The notes below the pieces were generated by a model. That model was not told the DNA's origin, ran no database searches, and saw only the letters and a program-made list of their open reading frames with translations. The position numbers and the translations under genes were made by a program. A stretch of 54,672 bases of DNA, from NCBI GenBank assembly GCA_029747585.1, contig JAPEVF010000289.1:1-54672 (forward strand), in the 5' to 3' direction. Below are positions 1 through 11,341 of this stretch, piece after piece. The number at the start of each line of letters is the position of its first letter. The first letter of the stretch is position 1. This DNA comes from Pleurotus djamor. Its lineage: Eukaryota; Basidiomycota; Agaricomycetes; Agaricales; Pleurotaceae.

Positions 1-497
1 ATGACGCCCAGGCGCAAGGTTGGTCGGTTTGTCGGAAGCCAATTTGACACGCCTGGCGGTTTGAGCGTAGTGAGCGCTGAGTGTGTTGAGAGAGTGGGTG
101 TCTGGTAGCTGAAAGAGTTGCAGGCCGCGTGGTCGGAACATCAGCGAAAAGGTCGACCCCTGGCGATCCTAATAAGCCAAAACAGTCTGGCGAGACCTTG
201 GCCATTTCATTACCAGACGTCGACCACTCTTGTTCTCACCGCACACCATGGTTTTCGCTGCTCATCGCACACCCGACTGTCACCATCTACGCAAACCACG
301 CACAAAGCTGCCCACACCTTTGTACGCCGTCGATCTACTGGGCGCACTCGGACCAAGTCCTTGTCAGCTACGGGTATCTTCTCAGATTTCCACCGCATTT
401 ACATATATCTTACTTTTCCAGCCCTCCATGCTGGCGTACTTGTCACTCCCTCAACATCCTGTCGATCACCCGCGCACGGACCACGCCCACCTCAGCA
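1..497. other. Upstream intergenic region
   Basis: No convincing gene is seen here. The open frames on both strands overlap each other and show no recognisable domain or start context. The stretch probably holds the promoter of the small spliced gene whose TATA element follows. Confidence 0.5.
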
Positions 498-504
498 TAT
501 ATAA
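496..504 (+). promoter_or_regulatory. TATA box of the small spliced gene
   Basis: A CATATATAAA element is followed 20-60 nt later by a long C/T-rich stretch (about 519-572), a common transcription-start context in filamentous fungi. The first downstream ATG codons open only tiny uORFs before the main ORF at 770. Confidence 0.5.
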
Positions 505-577
505 ACACGCGACTTCGAGCCTCCCCCTCCATCATCTCTTTCTTCCCTTCCCCCATCATCGTCCCTTCCCCAGACTC

Positions 578-601
578 ATGTGCTCTTCCCATACGTCCTA
601 A
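578..601 (+). promoter_or_regulatory. uORF 1 (7 codons) in the leader
   Basis: ATG TGC TCT ... TAA encodes seven residues and lies directly before the first leader intron (610-669). A second uORF of four codons runs 682-696 in the short leader exon between the two leader introns. Together they may hold back translation of the ORF at 770. Confidence 0.35.
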
Positions 602-769
602 GCCTTGAGGTACGCAGTTTTGCATGTTGATTATATTGAAGTCTACTGAACGCTCGCGCATATATCTAGCCATCCCATCCGATGCCGAATCCCTGACCTC
701 CTTTGTAAGTAAACGCGCATGACCTGAACTTCGTCGTCTTACTAACGGTCCTCGCAGCGTCTCTGTCCC

Positions 770-1041
770 ATGGTCGCCATGGTTACTTACTCGGTGGCTC
801 GACCTTTGGAGGGGGCATTTCGCGAAGATGGTGAGTTTCCAGCTTCATTACTATCATATTCTCTCACTCAGAGCCACTCTCAGCTGCTTTTGACACGCAT
901 ATATCCACTCCAGAGGCAGTAGGAGTTCTTCTCGTCGGCTTAGCTTTTGTACTTTTATACCTAGAATCCGTGTACCGTATGCTTCGGGCACCCAATGATA
1001 TACATTTAATCATATATTTGCCTAATTATCTGAGCATTTGA
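770..1041 (+). CDS. Small spliced single-pass membrane protein (hypothetical)
   Basis: I do not recognise this protein. The leader has two consensus introns, 610-669 (60 nt) and 705-757 (53 nt, branch site ACTAAC). The ATG at 770 opens a short first exon. The next intron starts at 831 and ends at either 871 or 883; both acceptors keep the same frame and differ by four codons. The product is about 72 residues: a polar N-terminus, then a hydrophobic helix (AVGVLLVGLAFVLLYLE), then a short basic and hydrophobic tail. One membrane-spanning segment is likely. A GTATGC inside the last exon could be another donor, so the 3' end is uncertain. The ordered TATA element, leader introns and ORF argue for a real transcript; the coding call itself is tentative. 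Confidence 0.45.
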
Positions 1042-1442
1042 GAATGACGAGATTAGCCCAACTGATCATTTCCACGCGATACTAATGTCATGTCGCCAAA
1101 TTGGTACAACATGGTCAATACCTTATAAATGCGGCCAGCCTGGTGAAACTGGCAAGCCTGACGAAGTGGTGCCATACTGGCCAATTTCGTTATAGTTTGA
1201 TCAGGCCCTAATCAGACGCGCACCAATATGTCGGTCTTGACAACGTATGGTGGGGCTTGGTCAACCCCATAACAGACGCCCTCCGCTTCGCTGATGTCAA
1301 GGTCAAGGGTCCGTTTCATAGGAGTCTAGGAGGGCCTCCTAGGACTCGAGTTCACGTTGCCTATCTATCGCTCGATCAATCTTCTTCTCTTTGACTTATG
1401 TCAATCCACAATCGGGCTAGCGCTATGTAGTACGATTTGTGA
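1042..1442. other. Convergent intergenic region with an inverted repeat
   Basis: No gene is seen between the ends of the two flanking genes. At 1322-1347 there is a near-perfect inverted repeat centred on CTAGGAGGGCCTCCTAG, which may be a transcript-end hairpin or a remnant of a small element. Confidence 0.4.
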
Positions 1443-3210
1443 TCACCGCCGACTACAGTCCTCAAATACGACCTGACCGTCTACTGTGCGCCTCAAGATT
1501 CCAATCCCTGGCAAACTCTCCAAATTAGGACAGGCATCCCCGATCTCGCGAATGATTTCTTCAGGCACTTGTTGAGAACCGCGGGAGAGCTTCCACAGAG
1601 GTACGCCCTGGAGCACCTTCAGCCTCGGCCACCTCGAGAGATAACGGAGCCAACAGCGCGGTAAAGAAGCTACTATGTCCTGTGTATGCCAGTCAGCGAA
1701 TGCAAGTAACGGTCACGATGAGCAAGGTAGCGCACAGCTTCCGGTATGAGATTGGTGTAAACACGAAGTGTCTCGATGTTGGGTGCGGCGTTAACCAAAA
1801 TCTCGAGTTGTTCGAAGGTCCTCAGTAGAGTGAGCGTAACTTCCCTGAGTTGAGGCATCTGCCTGCCGTCATCAAAATCGAAACCCGGGTCGGATCCTTC
1901 CGAGGAACCACACCAATTGTATGGCTCGAGGACACCTATCCGTTGTAAAGACGTGCATGAACGGAGACTAGGGGCAAGTTGTTGAATTGAGTTGGCGGGC
2001 AAATCTAACTCTTCGATGTTGGGAAGGAGCTGAGAGTTTGGCACGGACGTGATATTTGGTAAATCAAAGGGAAGTTGTGGTAGGCTGTCGTTCCCGCACA
2101 TAGAAAGGTGACATGATATGGACCGAATCGTGGGATGACGCTCAAGAAACGACAGCGCGGTGTTGGATTCGATAGTAATATCCCAGAAGCATAGATGTTG
2201 AAGGTTCGGCCAACGGGCCTCGGCCAAAATGGGCGTGATATCAGAGTATGGGTTGCCGTCAAAGTCATAGTAGAACTTACGGTCGAAAATTTGGAGACTC
2301 AGAGACTACAAGCGATTCCATTAGTAAGACGATATTCCAGTGGGGATACCGCTGTATTCACCTGAAGCTGAGGACTTCCGAGGAGTAGTGCTTTCAGAGT
2401 GGTCAAATCAATTCTAGGAGGCAGGAGCTTGGTCGTTTCTTCGGCATTTTCGCCGCCCGAATCGTCGTCATCCGATTCAATGAATCCTTCATAAGGATCT
2501 ACAGGGGAGTAGTACACCTTGAGAGAGAACTGAGTGAGGCTCCCGAGTGTAAAAGCGGTCTAACCATAGGTAGTCAGCTGCCAGCAAAGCAGCCCGTTTG
2601 TACACAAAAAAGGACATACAAGGCTGCGAAAGATAGGTTGTACATTGTCAAAGAGGATCTTGTATGTTCCGAGATCAACGATCGTCAGCTCTTTCAGCTG
2701 CGTATAATCCCTCAAAGTGGTCCATATGTCTTCGCCCACGATTGCGTCCTGTTCATCGACCTTTTGTGCATTGACAAGAGGAACCCAGCGGTCCCATATG
2801 AAGGTCTTCAGGTTGACCATACGCCGGACCGCCTCGATCAACAAGTTTTCAGACGCCTCGAGCTCAGCACGCGACGACTCCTTCGCGCCTGTTTCAACAT
2901 CGAAGAGCTCAGGGACGGGAACTCGTTCTGCGTGGTAGGGAGCAGCACCCGGGTTTTCTCGAAGTATTTCAAGTTCGTAGACTTCCGCAGCGTGCTCTGG
3001 ATGTAAAGTGAAGTAGTTCCACAGTGCTTTATTGTCCAAGTAAGAACGAATAACGCGATGTGCCAATCCAGATTTCACCAGACTGAGATTTCTGGAGTGG
3101 GTGAGGCCGAGAGCGAGGAGATCTTTTCGTAATGGTATGAACTCAATCAAATACCGAATTGAGTCCTCATTGAGATGAGGAGTGATCATAGCGGTCTTAG
3201 ATAGAAACAT
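1443..3210 (-). CDS. F-box/LRR-like protein
   Basis: Four exons give one 531-residue protein: 3210-2620, 2559-2362, 2305-1736 and 1679-1443. The introns are 60, 56, 56 and about 56 nt. The last intron is required because the exon-3 frame otherwise stops at 1673, while the spliced frame continues into a leucine-rich stretch (PNLESLPGIGIL). Residues ~10-55 look like a divergent F-box-type helix bundle. A D/E-rich linker follows near residues 205-225, then irregular leucine-rich repeats such as WPNLQHLCFWDI and LPNIEELDLP. This architecture is common in the expanded basidiomycete F-box families, which are usually adaptors of SCF ubiquitin ligases. The substrate cannot be inferred. A second in-frame ATG seven codons downstream is an alternative start. 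Confidence 0.7.
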
Positions 3211-3494
3211 GATAGAAACGTGTTGGTAGTCAAAAGTGCTCGACGGGCGTTCAAACCACGTTTCGACGACGCCCCTGGCAGCTCAAACGCTGAGCGGAAT
3301 ACACTTCACTACTACTAGTATGATCACGCTTGAATGTCGACAGCAAAAAGGGTGGTAATGGTACAAGAAGTATAGTACACAAACAATTTATCAAAGGACA
3401 ACACTAGTACTGGGAAGGAGATAAGAATTGTAATCTACACATTCTACACATAATCTACAGATGGCCTTAGCAACGGGAACGAAAAGAACAGGCC

Positions 3495-4500
3495 TTACAG
3501 CTTCTCCATTCTCATGGCTTCGCCCTTTACATCCCCGACACCGGCACCAGCCACACCGGGTGCGCCTTCTCCCAAATTCGTGCGACTGGCGTTAACCCAT
3601 CTCATGTCCACCCATCGCCTAACACCTCGCTGTTCTTGCTGTCCTTTACCTTGTTGGCGACGACGGCGGATGAAGAGGAAGACAGCTAGGATGACAAGCG
3701 CGGCGACGATACTGAGAGTGGTAGAGAGAGCGATTCGCAGCGTCGAAGAGGAGGAAGATGATGATGATGATGATGAAGCAGAAGGAGAGGACTCGCTGGA
3801 GTTGACGTCGAGGACGGCCGTGTATCTGTTTGTGTGGTCGATCAGCCACAAATTATAGCTGAGTAATACAGTCGAACTCACACCAGAGCATCCAGCATCG
3901 CATATCGTGCTCCAGGTGTGACAGTGAGCACAAGAGTATGATTTCCGTACTCCAGGCCAGCGTGGCCCCAGATGGCGGACGCAGGCGTGGATACGTTTAA
4001 TGGCCTGCTACCTGGCTCGGCGGAAGAGGATACGGGCGGTGCGAGGTCAACGACAGCAGCAGGCTCCATATCAAGCTCGATGTTGACCGAGATACTTTGG
4101 AACACTTCTGTCCCAACAAATCGAGGAGCAACAAAGTACGCCGCCACACCTTGATTGACCAACGATCAGTACTAGGATCGGCGAATGGGAGTGGGTGATA
4201 CGTACCTTCAAATCGCAGCTCTGCCCTGGCATCTGGATCGCTCGTCCACAGATATGATCCACGGAAACCGTAGGTGGTCGAAACCACAGTCGTCCAGTTC
4301 CCAGAGAGATAGAAGGACTTGTACCCCAGCAAAGAGGTTCCAAAGACGGAATTGGGGGAAGCGGTCATAAGGTCGTTATCTATCGTGACGTTCTGCACCA
4401 ACATCTCGTATGTCGGCGTCGATCCATGCTGCCTAGGCAGAACGAAGCCCGAAGCGATGGGGAGGATCAAAGAAGCTAGGGCGGTGAAGGCGGTACGCAT
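3495..4500 (-). CDS. Receptor-like single-pass membrane protein A
   Basis: Three exons (4500-4206, 4149-3882, 3825-3495) with two 56-nt introns encode 297 residues. The order is signal peptide (1-~19), a beta-rich ectodomain with several N-glycosylation sites, a serine run of about 12, one transmembrane helix (IALSTTLSIVAALVILAVFLF), a basic stop-transfer RRRR, and a cytoplasmic tail containing RRWVDMRWVNASRTNL. The ectodomain pattern, a GSYLWTSDPDARAELRF-type strand followed later by HTLVLTV and ALDALVYT-like strands, is the lectin-like/galactose-binding-like fold common in basidiomycete cell-surface proteins. It is divergent to paralogue B, with 668 bp between the starts. Ligand unknown. 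Confidence 0.8.
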
Positions 4501-5168
4501 CTTNGGGGGGAGATGTCGGTGAAAGGAAGAAGTGGGAAACCCAAGTTGCGGGGGAAGCAGGTGACGGTCCTTATCAGTCATTGCTATCGACGCCAAGGGA
4601 AGAACCCTCCGAGGTGGCCTATTTTGAGAGCGCGGAGATAATAAGCTGATGAAGATTGGACGAGGATGACGACTTGGTGACAGTCAACACGGTTAGGTGA
4701 CCCTGAAACGGCACAAGGGAAGTTATCATTTAGACATCTTTGCACCGTTTGGAAATTCAGATCAGAACGCAGGAAACGAGGCGACTGAGCGGCAGTGGGT
4801 CCACGTCGGTTTGAGATGAAGGTGCTCAGCGTCGTCGAGTCTGAGCGACTTGAACACTAGTTTGCCCCTGAAGACCGGGCGCTCAGGGGGAATAGGGGAG
4901 AACCACTTCCCCCAGGTTCTTCCTCGCCGCCTGACACGCTGACAGTCGTAACTTATCGTCTGGTGAACTTTGATCTGTTTGGTGCGACTTCAAGCTTCAA
5001 GCTTCAAACGTTCAACGCCGGGCGGGACGCCGACAAGTTAACCTGACGGGTTCTGAGAATCTTGCATCTCCGCTTCAATTCCCTTGATTCAGGGCGTCGG
5101 GGGGAATTTCCCTTCCTTTCCTCACGACAATCTCCACCATTGTCGTCCCCCCTTCAAGGCTCTCTACG

Positions 5169-6202
5169 ATGCTCGTTCGCAACCTCCTCACCGCTTGCCT
5201 GCTGTCCATCTCTTCCTCGTCTGTCCTCCATGCTCGTGGAATCCGACTTCATCCACGCCAGTCCGAGGAAGCAAATGGCAGCGCCTTCGTCAATGTCAAT
5301 ATCACACTCGATAACGACTTGATGGGGAATACGTCCACTGCGATCGAAGGAAGGAGCTCGCTAGCTGGCTTTGTATCGCTGAACTTGACCGGCGTGTGGA
5401 CGGCCTCGACATCGTACCATCAAGATTATGCCTACGGAGGGTCCTATCTCTGGACCAGAGACCCAGAAGCTAAAGCAGAATTCAAGTTCAACGGTAAGTT
5501 GTCGNTTTTTTTCTCGATTTTTGCAACGACTTTGCTTATCGGTATGTGGACATAGGATCGTCGGTGTACTACATGTCTCCTCGGTTCTCGACTCTGCCGA
5601 CGTTTACATTCATGACCGAGGTCCAACTGGACAACTTTCCACGTGCGCTGGTGAATCTGGGCTCGTCGGATTCCCCTGATGCTGGCACAATCCGTCCCAC
5701 CAACACGTCAACGGTTCTCTGGAGTCGGTCGGGCCTGAATATCACCCAGGAACATACGCTGACAATTTCCATGGCTCAAGGAGCGCAATACGCTATCCTA
5801 GATGCCCTGGTGTATACAACTTTCTTACCACCCAATGACCCCCGTCTCCCTTCTGCCACCGGCGATGTTGACGATCCTTCTCCGGCATCCTCATCCTCCT
5901 CATCTTCACCGCTATCGAAGTCAGTTCGCATAACCATCATCACTTTATGCAGCGTTCTCCTGGCCATCTTCGTCTATATCGCTTTCCGATATGTGCAAAC
6001 AAGACGTAATCGCGCCAGCGGAAGAGATAGCCCGAGGGCGGAAGCCGTCAGGAGATGGGTTGACATGCGATGGGTTAACGCGAGTAGGACGAATCTTCCG
6101 GGTGCAGGTCAAGCTGGCGTCGGAGGCGAAGGTGCTCAACCTGCCCACTGGCCCTCGGACGTGAAGGACCCCATGGAGATGAAGAAGGTAGAGCAGGTTT
6201 GA
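5169..6202 (+). CDS. Receptor-like single-pass membrane protein B
   Basis: Two exons (5169-5493, 5556-6202) encode 323 residues. The 62-nt intron contains one N beside a T-run, which does not touch the coding frame. The architecture matches A: signal peptide, lectin-like ectodomain (GSYLWTRDPEAKAEFKF), Ser-rich linker, transmembrane helix (ITIITLCSVLLAIFVYIAF), basic anchor and the tail motif RRWVDMRWVNASRTNL. Unlike A, C and D, it has no intron after the DALV codons; the sequence runs straight on as DALVYTTFLPPND. This points to precise loss of the second family intron. The start at 5169 gives a clean signal peptide. Confidence 0.8.
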
Positions 6203-7445
6203 ATTCGACGGTTCATTTGCTTGAAATCTTGTTTCCTGTCGCCATATTTCTTCTGTTTGTGCTTACCTCGCTTTCTCATCTGTTAGGATGCTTGTACATT
6301 TACCGTTTCAACGCCGTCATCGCTTTCGCTTCTTTATCTTCTCGTCCCAGACTCCCATTGTACTCCAGGTCATTTTCGCGTGTAGTTTCTGCTCTGATTG
6401 TTCCTTCGGCTGATGTTGTACTCTTCTTTGTGGTGTATTTAAAGACGTAGACATTGGTGCTGTAAGATAGTATGCTTTGGATGAATTTGTCGGCTTTTTC
6501 GCACTTCGTACCCCGGAAGTAGATAGGGACTGATTCCGGCCCCCCTGTGTACAGATAACGCCTCTTCCTTTCGTCCACCGTCATAACGTCTTTCGACGAC
6601 GTTCCGTATCGTGAACTTCTTCCTCCTTTGACACTCTATGCCCCAATAACTTTGTGGAAGAATGACTTCGACGGCACTGTGCGCGATAGGTTTAATATTC
6701 TAGCTTATTCTCAGCTTTGACTATCCCCATCGCTCCCGACGTTCCGATGGGCCGTCCAACTGGACTGAATGAAGAAGGGATCGCATGACCATGTCCATCA
6801 AAAGTCGACGTACATATGTTCTTTGACAAATGGCACCACACCATATGGTGGAACTGTAGCTTAGGTGGCCGACAAAGCACCTCTATGTTGAGGATCACTC
6901 CAAGAGTTATTCGTATGATGCGATCTCAACAGGACGTTTTCTCCGTCTGTCGTCCTTCCTCCGTCCACCACTCACTATCAAACTCAAGGCTTCTTCATCT
7001 CTGGAATCCANGTACCTTCCATCCTTTTCCATCCAGGTTCGGGGTTCTTCTCTACGTGCTTCAGCTTCTTCTCCAAGTTAACCTTGCTTTGGGGATCCAT
7101 TTCGCCGCCTTTACGCCGAGCTGATAAGTAAGTGTTACCATTCTCAGAAGTTATGGTATGGGTGGCCGGTTCTTCGGAGCCTTGTCATCCGTGCTTCTCG
7201 ATCAATTGAGCTGGATTACAGGCGGGGGTTGGTACATGGTGGCTTTAGTGTTGACCTGGCCGTGACTGGCTACGTATACGTAGACTCTGATCGCTCAGAA
7301 GGAGATGCGGTTTCTTGAAGGGGGGGTTAAATAGGCATGGTGGTGTGCTACGTATGCCTCCCTTCTCCCTCAGGCCTCAGCGCTCAGCTTTCGATCTTCT
7401 CTTCTTGGTTACTCTGTGCTTGGCCCTCGACCTCCCCGACCAAGG
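6203..7445. other. Intergenic region between paralogues B and C
   Basis: No supported gene is seen; short open frames lie on both strands without domains. An isolated N occurs at 7011. The last 200 bases probably hold the promoter of gene C. Confidence 0.5.
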
Positions 7446-8504
7446 ATGAACCTCCTCGCATTGTCTATGACTCTTCTGTCTCTCTCGGCCATGGCTTCTT
7501 CTCTAAGAATCATCCCGAGACAATCCACCTCCTCCTCGTCATCGACAGAAAACGCCAATGCGGTCAATATTACGATAGACGATACGCTCATGCTCTCTAC
7601 ACCCGAATCCGTCTATGGAAACTCTTTGTATGGATATGTGTCGTCCAAGTTGGAGGGGAATTGGACGAAGGTGGTGGCGAATGATATCGGGTTCAGAGGA
7701 ACTTTCTTGTGGACTTGGGATCCTGAAGCGAGGGCTGAGTTGACGTTTATGGGTAAGTACTCCTCCATCATGATACTCAGCCCACGATCCTACGTGCTCT
7801 TCTCGACTGAACACATGATTTGATTCTAGGTGTCGCCGTATATTTCTACGCACCGCGGTATATATTTCAACACATATCCGTCGATATTCTCGTCGATGGG
7901 GCTTACATCAGTCGTGTCGATCTGACGACTGAAAGGGTGGTATCATCGCACGGCACATCGACGATGAATGTCTCTGAACCATCGCAGGTGGTGTGGAAAC
8001 GCGAGGGGATGGAGTATGGTGAACATACCATCGTGGTCAAACCATCCGTGGATAGTCAAGGCTTGAGTTTTGGGGTTCTAGATGCATTAGTGTGAGTTCG
8101 CCTCTAAATAAAACTTACTATACCCACTTTCAATCGCGTCGATGACCATCGCTTACTGATATCGCCGGATGGATAGGTTCACCACCATGACCGATCGCGA
8201 CGGTCAGGCTACCGTCGAACCAAATTCCTTAAGATCATCCACTGATACGACACTTCGCATCGCTCTCTCAACAACAATAAGCATTCTAGCAGCGTTGCTA
8301 ATACTTGCCCTCTTCCTTGCGTATCGTCGTCGAAAACTTCAACGACAAATCCACCAGCAGAAGTCTGTTGGTGCCGCTGGTGTTGGTAACACGGGAGTGA
8401 GGAGATGGGTTGATATGCGGTGGGTTAACTCTAGCAAAACAGAGCTAGATAAGGCGGGTGTCGAGAGAGTTGGTGGTGATGCCGTTCATATGGACAAGTT
8501 GTAG
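7446..8504 (+). CDS. Receptor-like single-pass membrane protein C
   Basis: Three exons (7446-7752, 7830-8091, 8177-8504) with introns of 77 and 85 nt encode 298 residues. The ATG at 7446 is chosen over an in-frame ATG 30 nt upstream because it starts a clean signal peptide (MNLLALSMTLLSLSAMASS). The lectin-like ectodomain (GTFLWTWDPEARAELTF, then the EHTIVVK strand) is followed by a short Ser/Thr linker, a transmembrane helix (LSTTISILAALLILALFLAY), a basic anchor and the tail RRWVDMRWVNSSKTEL. Both introns fall at the same phase and position as in A, so C and A keep the ancestral gene structure. It is tandem with B. Confidence 0.8.
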
Positions 8505-8593
8505 TAAAGGAGCGGGTACCCTATTAACCCCTACTAATATGAAGGGTAATGCGCTTGACTGGTAGTACAATCGGAGGAGAGCGTAGCTTCTAT

Positions 8594-8684
8594 GGCAACA
8601 TGGCCGAGTGGTCTAAGGCGCTGGAATTAGGATCTCTGATCTATCCAGTCCGAAAGGGCGTGAGTTCGAACCTCACTGTTGTCA
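8594..8684 (+). tRNA. tRNA-Leu (anticodon UAG) with an 11-nt intron
   Basis: The sequence folds as a class II tRNA. The acceptor GGCAACA pairs with TGTTGTC (one G-U), followed by discriminator A. The D-stem is GCC/GGC, the anticodon stem CTGGA/TCCAG, the variable arm TCCGAAAGGGC, and the T-arm GTGAG-TTCGAAC-CTCAC. The anticodon TAG lies at 8628-8630. The anticodon loop has 11 extra bases (8632-8642) after position 37, the standard site of nuclear tRNA introns. A T-rich Pol III terminator follows near 8699-8709. Confidence 0.93.
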
Positions 8685-8906
8685 GTCACAAGTATCAGTT
8701 TCTTTTTCTTCGGCTCTCATTCTAAGTTCTCCTTAGCCACGGCTGTTTGACGGGCGTACAACCCACAATATAGATACGGAGGCTTGGATACCTTGCAAGC
8801 TATCAGTGTAGACCACTTGCGAATTTCATCATTGATAAGCTGAAAGAGTTAAGTATTTAACTACAATGGGATGCTTCGGGGCGGCTTCAGGACGTATTAA
8901 AACCAG

Positions 8907-11341
8907 CTACCTCTTCTTTTGTCCGACGAGTAAATCGACGTTCTTACAACGCTTGCGATGGCGGCTACTGGGTCCGAGGCACGCCACCTCAAGGCAAAGT
9001 GGACATGGAGCATTGCAAAGACTGCGATCGCGACTACCTCTGCATATTGGCCATTCGTTGGCGCATTTCATGCATCGTCGGGTTCTCGCGATAGTGTCGC
9101 CCGAGGTAGCGTTCATTATGAAGGAAAGGGAGGGAGATGATTCAAACGCTGCGAATGGGTGTACACGAGCTGGGTGTGTTGGAATTGGTGCAACTGAACT
9201 ACTCTCATCTGGCGTGCTCGAAGGGTCATCCATGCGAACATCATCTAGGTCATCGGGGGTCGTTGGACTATCAGGGGGTCTGTCGTCATTGGCGTTGGTA
9301 ACGGGGGCTGGTGGGACCACGACTTCCGAGTGAGAAGGACAGTCAGGTTCACGGTCAGGTTCGGAACTCGGCGGCGCAGCTCGCGCTGAGTCTACTGAGG
9401 CCGGGAGAATGCCTCTGTGTCGACGGAGTCGTTCTTCGACCGCAAACCAGGCATGTAATAGAAGACTTCTTATTTGGAGGACCTCGTTAGGTGGAGATTC
9501 AGCACACGAAAGACCAAGTTCGCGTTTCCTCTTAGAAACAGCGATGCTTCGCGACAAACTGTGGTGCAAGAGAAAAGGTGTAGCCAGATTGATGCAAGGA
9601 GTGTTGTTGAATACCTTAGACGCCCTCCGCTAAGTTGCGAAAGGGATCTTAGAAAAAAGCAATAATCTCACCTGATATGGTGCACCCGCAGGGATGAAGA
9701 TAGCATCTCCAACGCTCTGTTCAAAGACGAACGAACGAACGCCAACGGCATCGAGAGTCTTTAAGTCGTCTGCGGTGAGATAACGTTTCTGTTCGTGAAT
9801 CAAGTCGTGTGTCTTGTCAACACCACGCGTCAAATTCAGGAGATCCTTGAGCACGTCATAGTCGTCGGGAAGAAATACGTGACATGTCGCGCTTGAATTG
9901 GGATGTGCAGGAAGCATAATGTTCACGGTGTCATAACAGTCCGCACGGAGGCGTGTGGCACCACAGCCAGTTGGATTGCTCCCTGTCGCGATATGCAACT
10001 TGAGACCTGTATGTGAGTAGTTCACATTAAAATAATTACGCATACTAGGATAGTTGCAAGTTGGACTGACCAAGATCACTCGCGGAAAAGGTTGAGAAGG
10101 TTCAGCGATCCCTCATTGCTTGTAAGGGAAGGGTAAGGCAGAGCAAATTGGAAGTCCCGAGCTAGCGTGGGGAAGAGAGAAGAGAGCGAGGAATCTGGGG
10201 GAAAGTCCTTCGAAGGTTTATAAGCGCGTACACTTGTGCTGAAAACCGAACAATCTGGATACCTTCACTTTCAGGCACGAGGTATTGGACGAAGTGAAAA
10301 GCGTTGATATAAACTTGCCCAACAGGTTTTCGCGGGTTTGCCCGGTGTTAGAATCATCGACCACGCAGCGTTGCCCTTCAAAGAGAGTACTGAGGCAAGC
10401 CACGCTCCATGACAAGAGCGACATGGACTCTGTATGAATCATTAGAGGGGCACCCAATGACCATCGTGCTTCAAACTCTTCCAAGGGCGGCGGCTGCATG
10501 AATGTACAATTCGTCCTAGCGTCATCGGTAGTAATGTCTAGGTGATGTGGAGATGGTGGTGGTTCTGCGGCCTCAAGCACCGCGTCAATCCTTGAAATGA
10601 GAGTCTGTATTTCTCCCTGAGGAAGCAACGAGTATAAGCGGAGAGAACGCCGGGAGCAACATTCATATCGTGTCGTCACGCAACACGGGCAGACTTCCTT
10701 GCCGCATTTCGTACAAATATAGCCGACAACGCTCAGTGACGAGCGACAGATGTCTATTGAAGATTGCAAGCTAAAGCTCGAGTGGGAGGAGAAGGACCTA
10801 CCACAAGCATGTCTTGATGAATTATCCTTGCGACGGGCAAGGTATGTATTGTTTCGCGTGATATATTCGAATTCTTTCTCGAGAATAGGTCGTAGATTCT
10901 CAGCAATCGTCCTCTTCGAAGAAGTTCAGACGAGTCAAGTTGAAATAAAGAAATGCACAACTTGTAGGCGGCAATGACGGTCGTAACTTGCGTCGTGAAA
11001 GAACGATGTGTAGTACAAGCATCTGTGAAAGGGAGTAAAGTGGCTACCATCGAGGTCTACCACTGATACTGTTGGGCTTTTAAACGTGATTCGACGAAAA
11101 TCTGTTGGTTGGGGAGCAGATAGATCAGGATAAGCGAACGTGTTGTATCCTGAGGACGCGTACTAATAAAGCGACAAGAGGTGTCTGAAACCCCTTTATA
11201 CTCCGTAGATGCTTGGGACCGCGCCTCGCAACCTAAGCAGGGTCCTAGCTTCTCGCGGAAGGGTGAAGGAAGGTCGTCGCAGAGAACTTTCTGTACAAAA
11301 GGTTGACCATCGTTGGGCACAGCTGATCGTCGGGGTGGCAT
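8907..11341 (-). CDS. JmjC-domain protein of the KDM3-like basidiomycete type, probably catalytically inactive
   Basis: The chosen start is MPPRRSAVPND at 11341. Visible segments in order: a Cys-containing N-terminus (CLGC...CRFI, exon 11341-11164); a helical stretch; a zinc-binding block CTKCGKEVCPCC (exon 10753-10263); the JmjC lead-in EEFEARWSLGAPLMI; DFPPD...LPYPSL (from 10207); the JmjC core (10006-9672); and a last exon (9614-8907) with an acidic linker and a C-terminal Cys/His cluster (CMKCANEW...CPLC). KDM3-type proteins use Fe(II) and 2-oxoglutarate to demethylate histone lysines, with an HxD...H iron triad. Here the HxD site reads RAD (His to Arg) and the distal His in APHQV reads Tyr (APYQV), so activity is doubtful. 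Exon joins near 10,780-11,060 are uncertain. The join near 10,080 needs a one-base frame change, so a frameshift or assembly error is possible. Confidence 0.65.

Noticed and set aside
118..673. Several 60-160 codon frames at the left edge
   Set aside because: They overlap on both strands, cross the TATA box and leader introns of the small gene, and show no domains.
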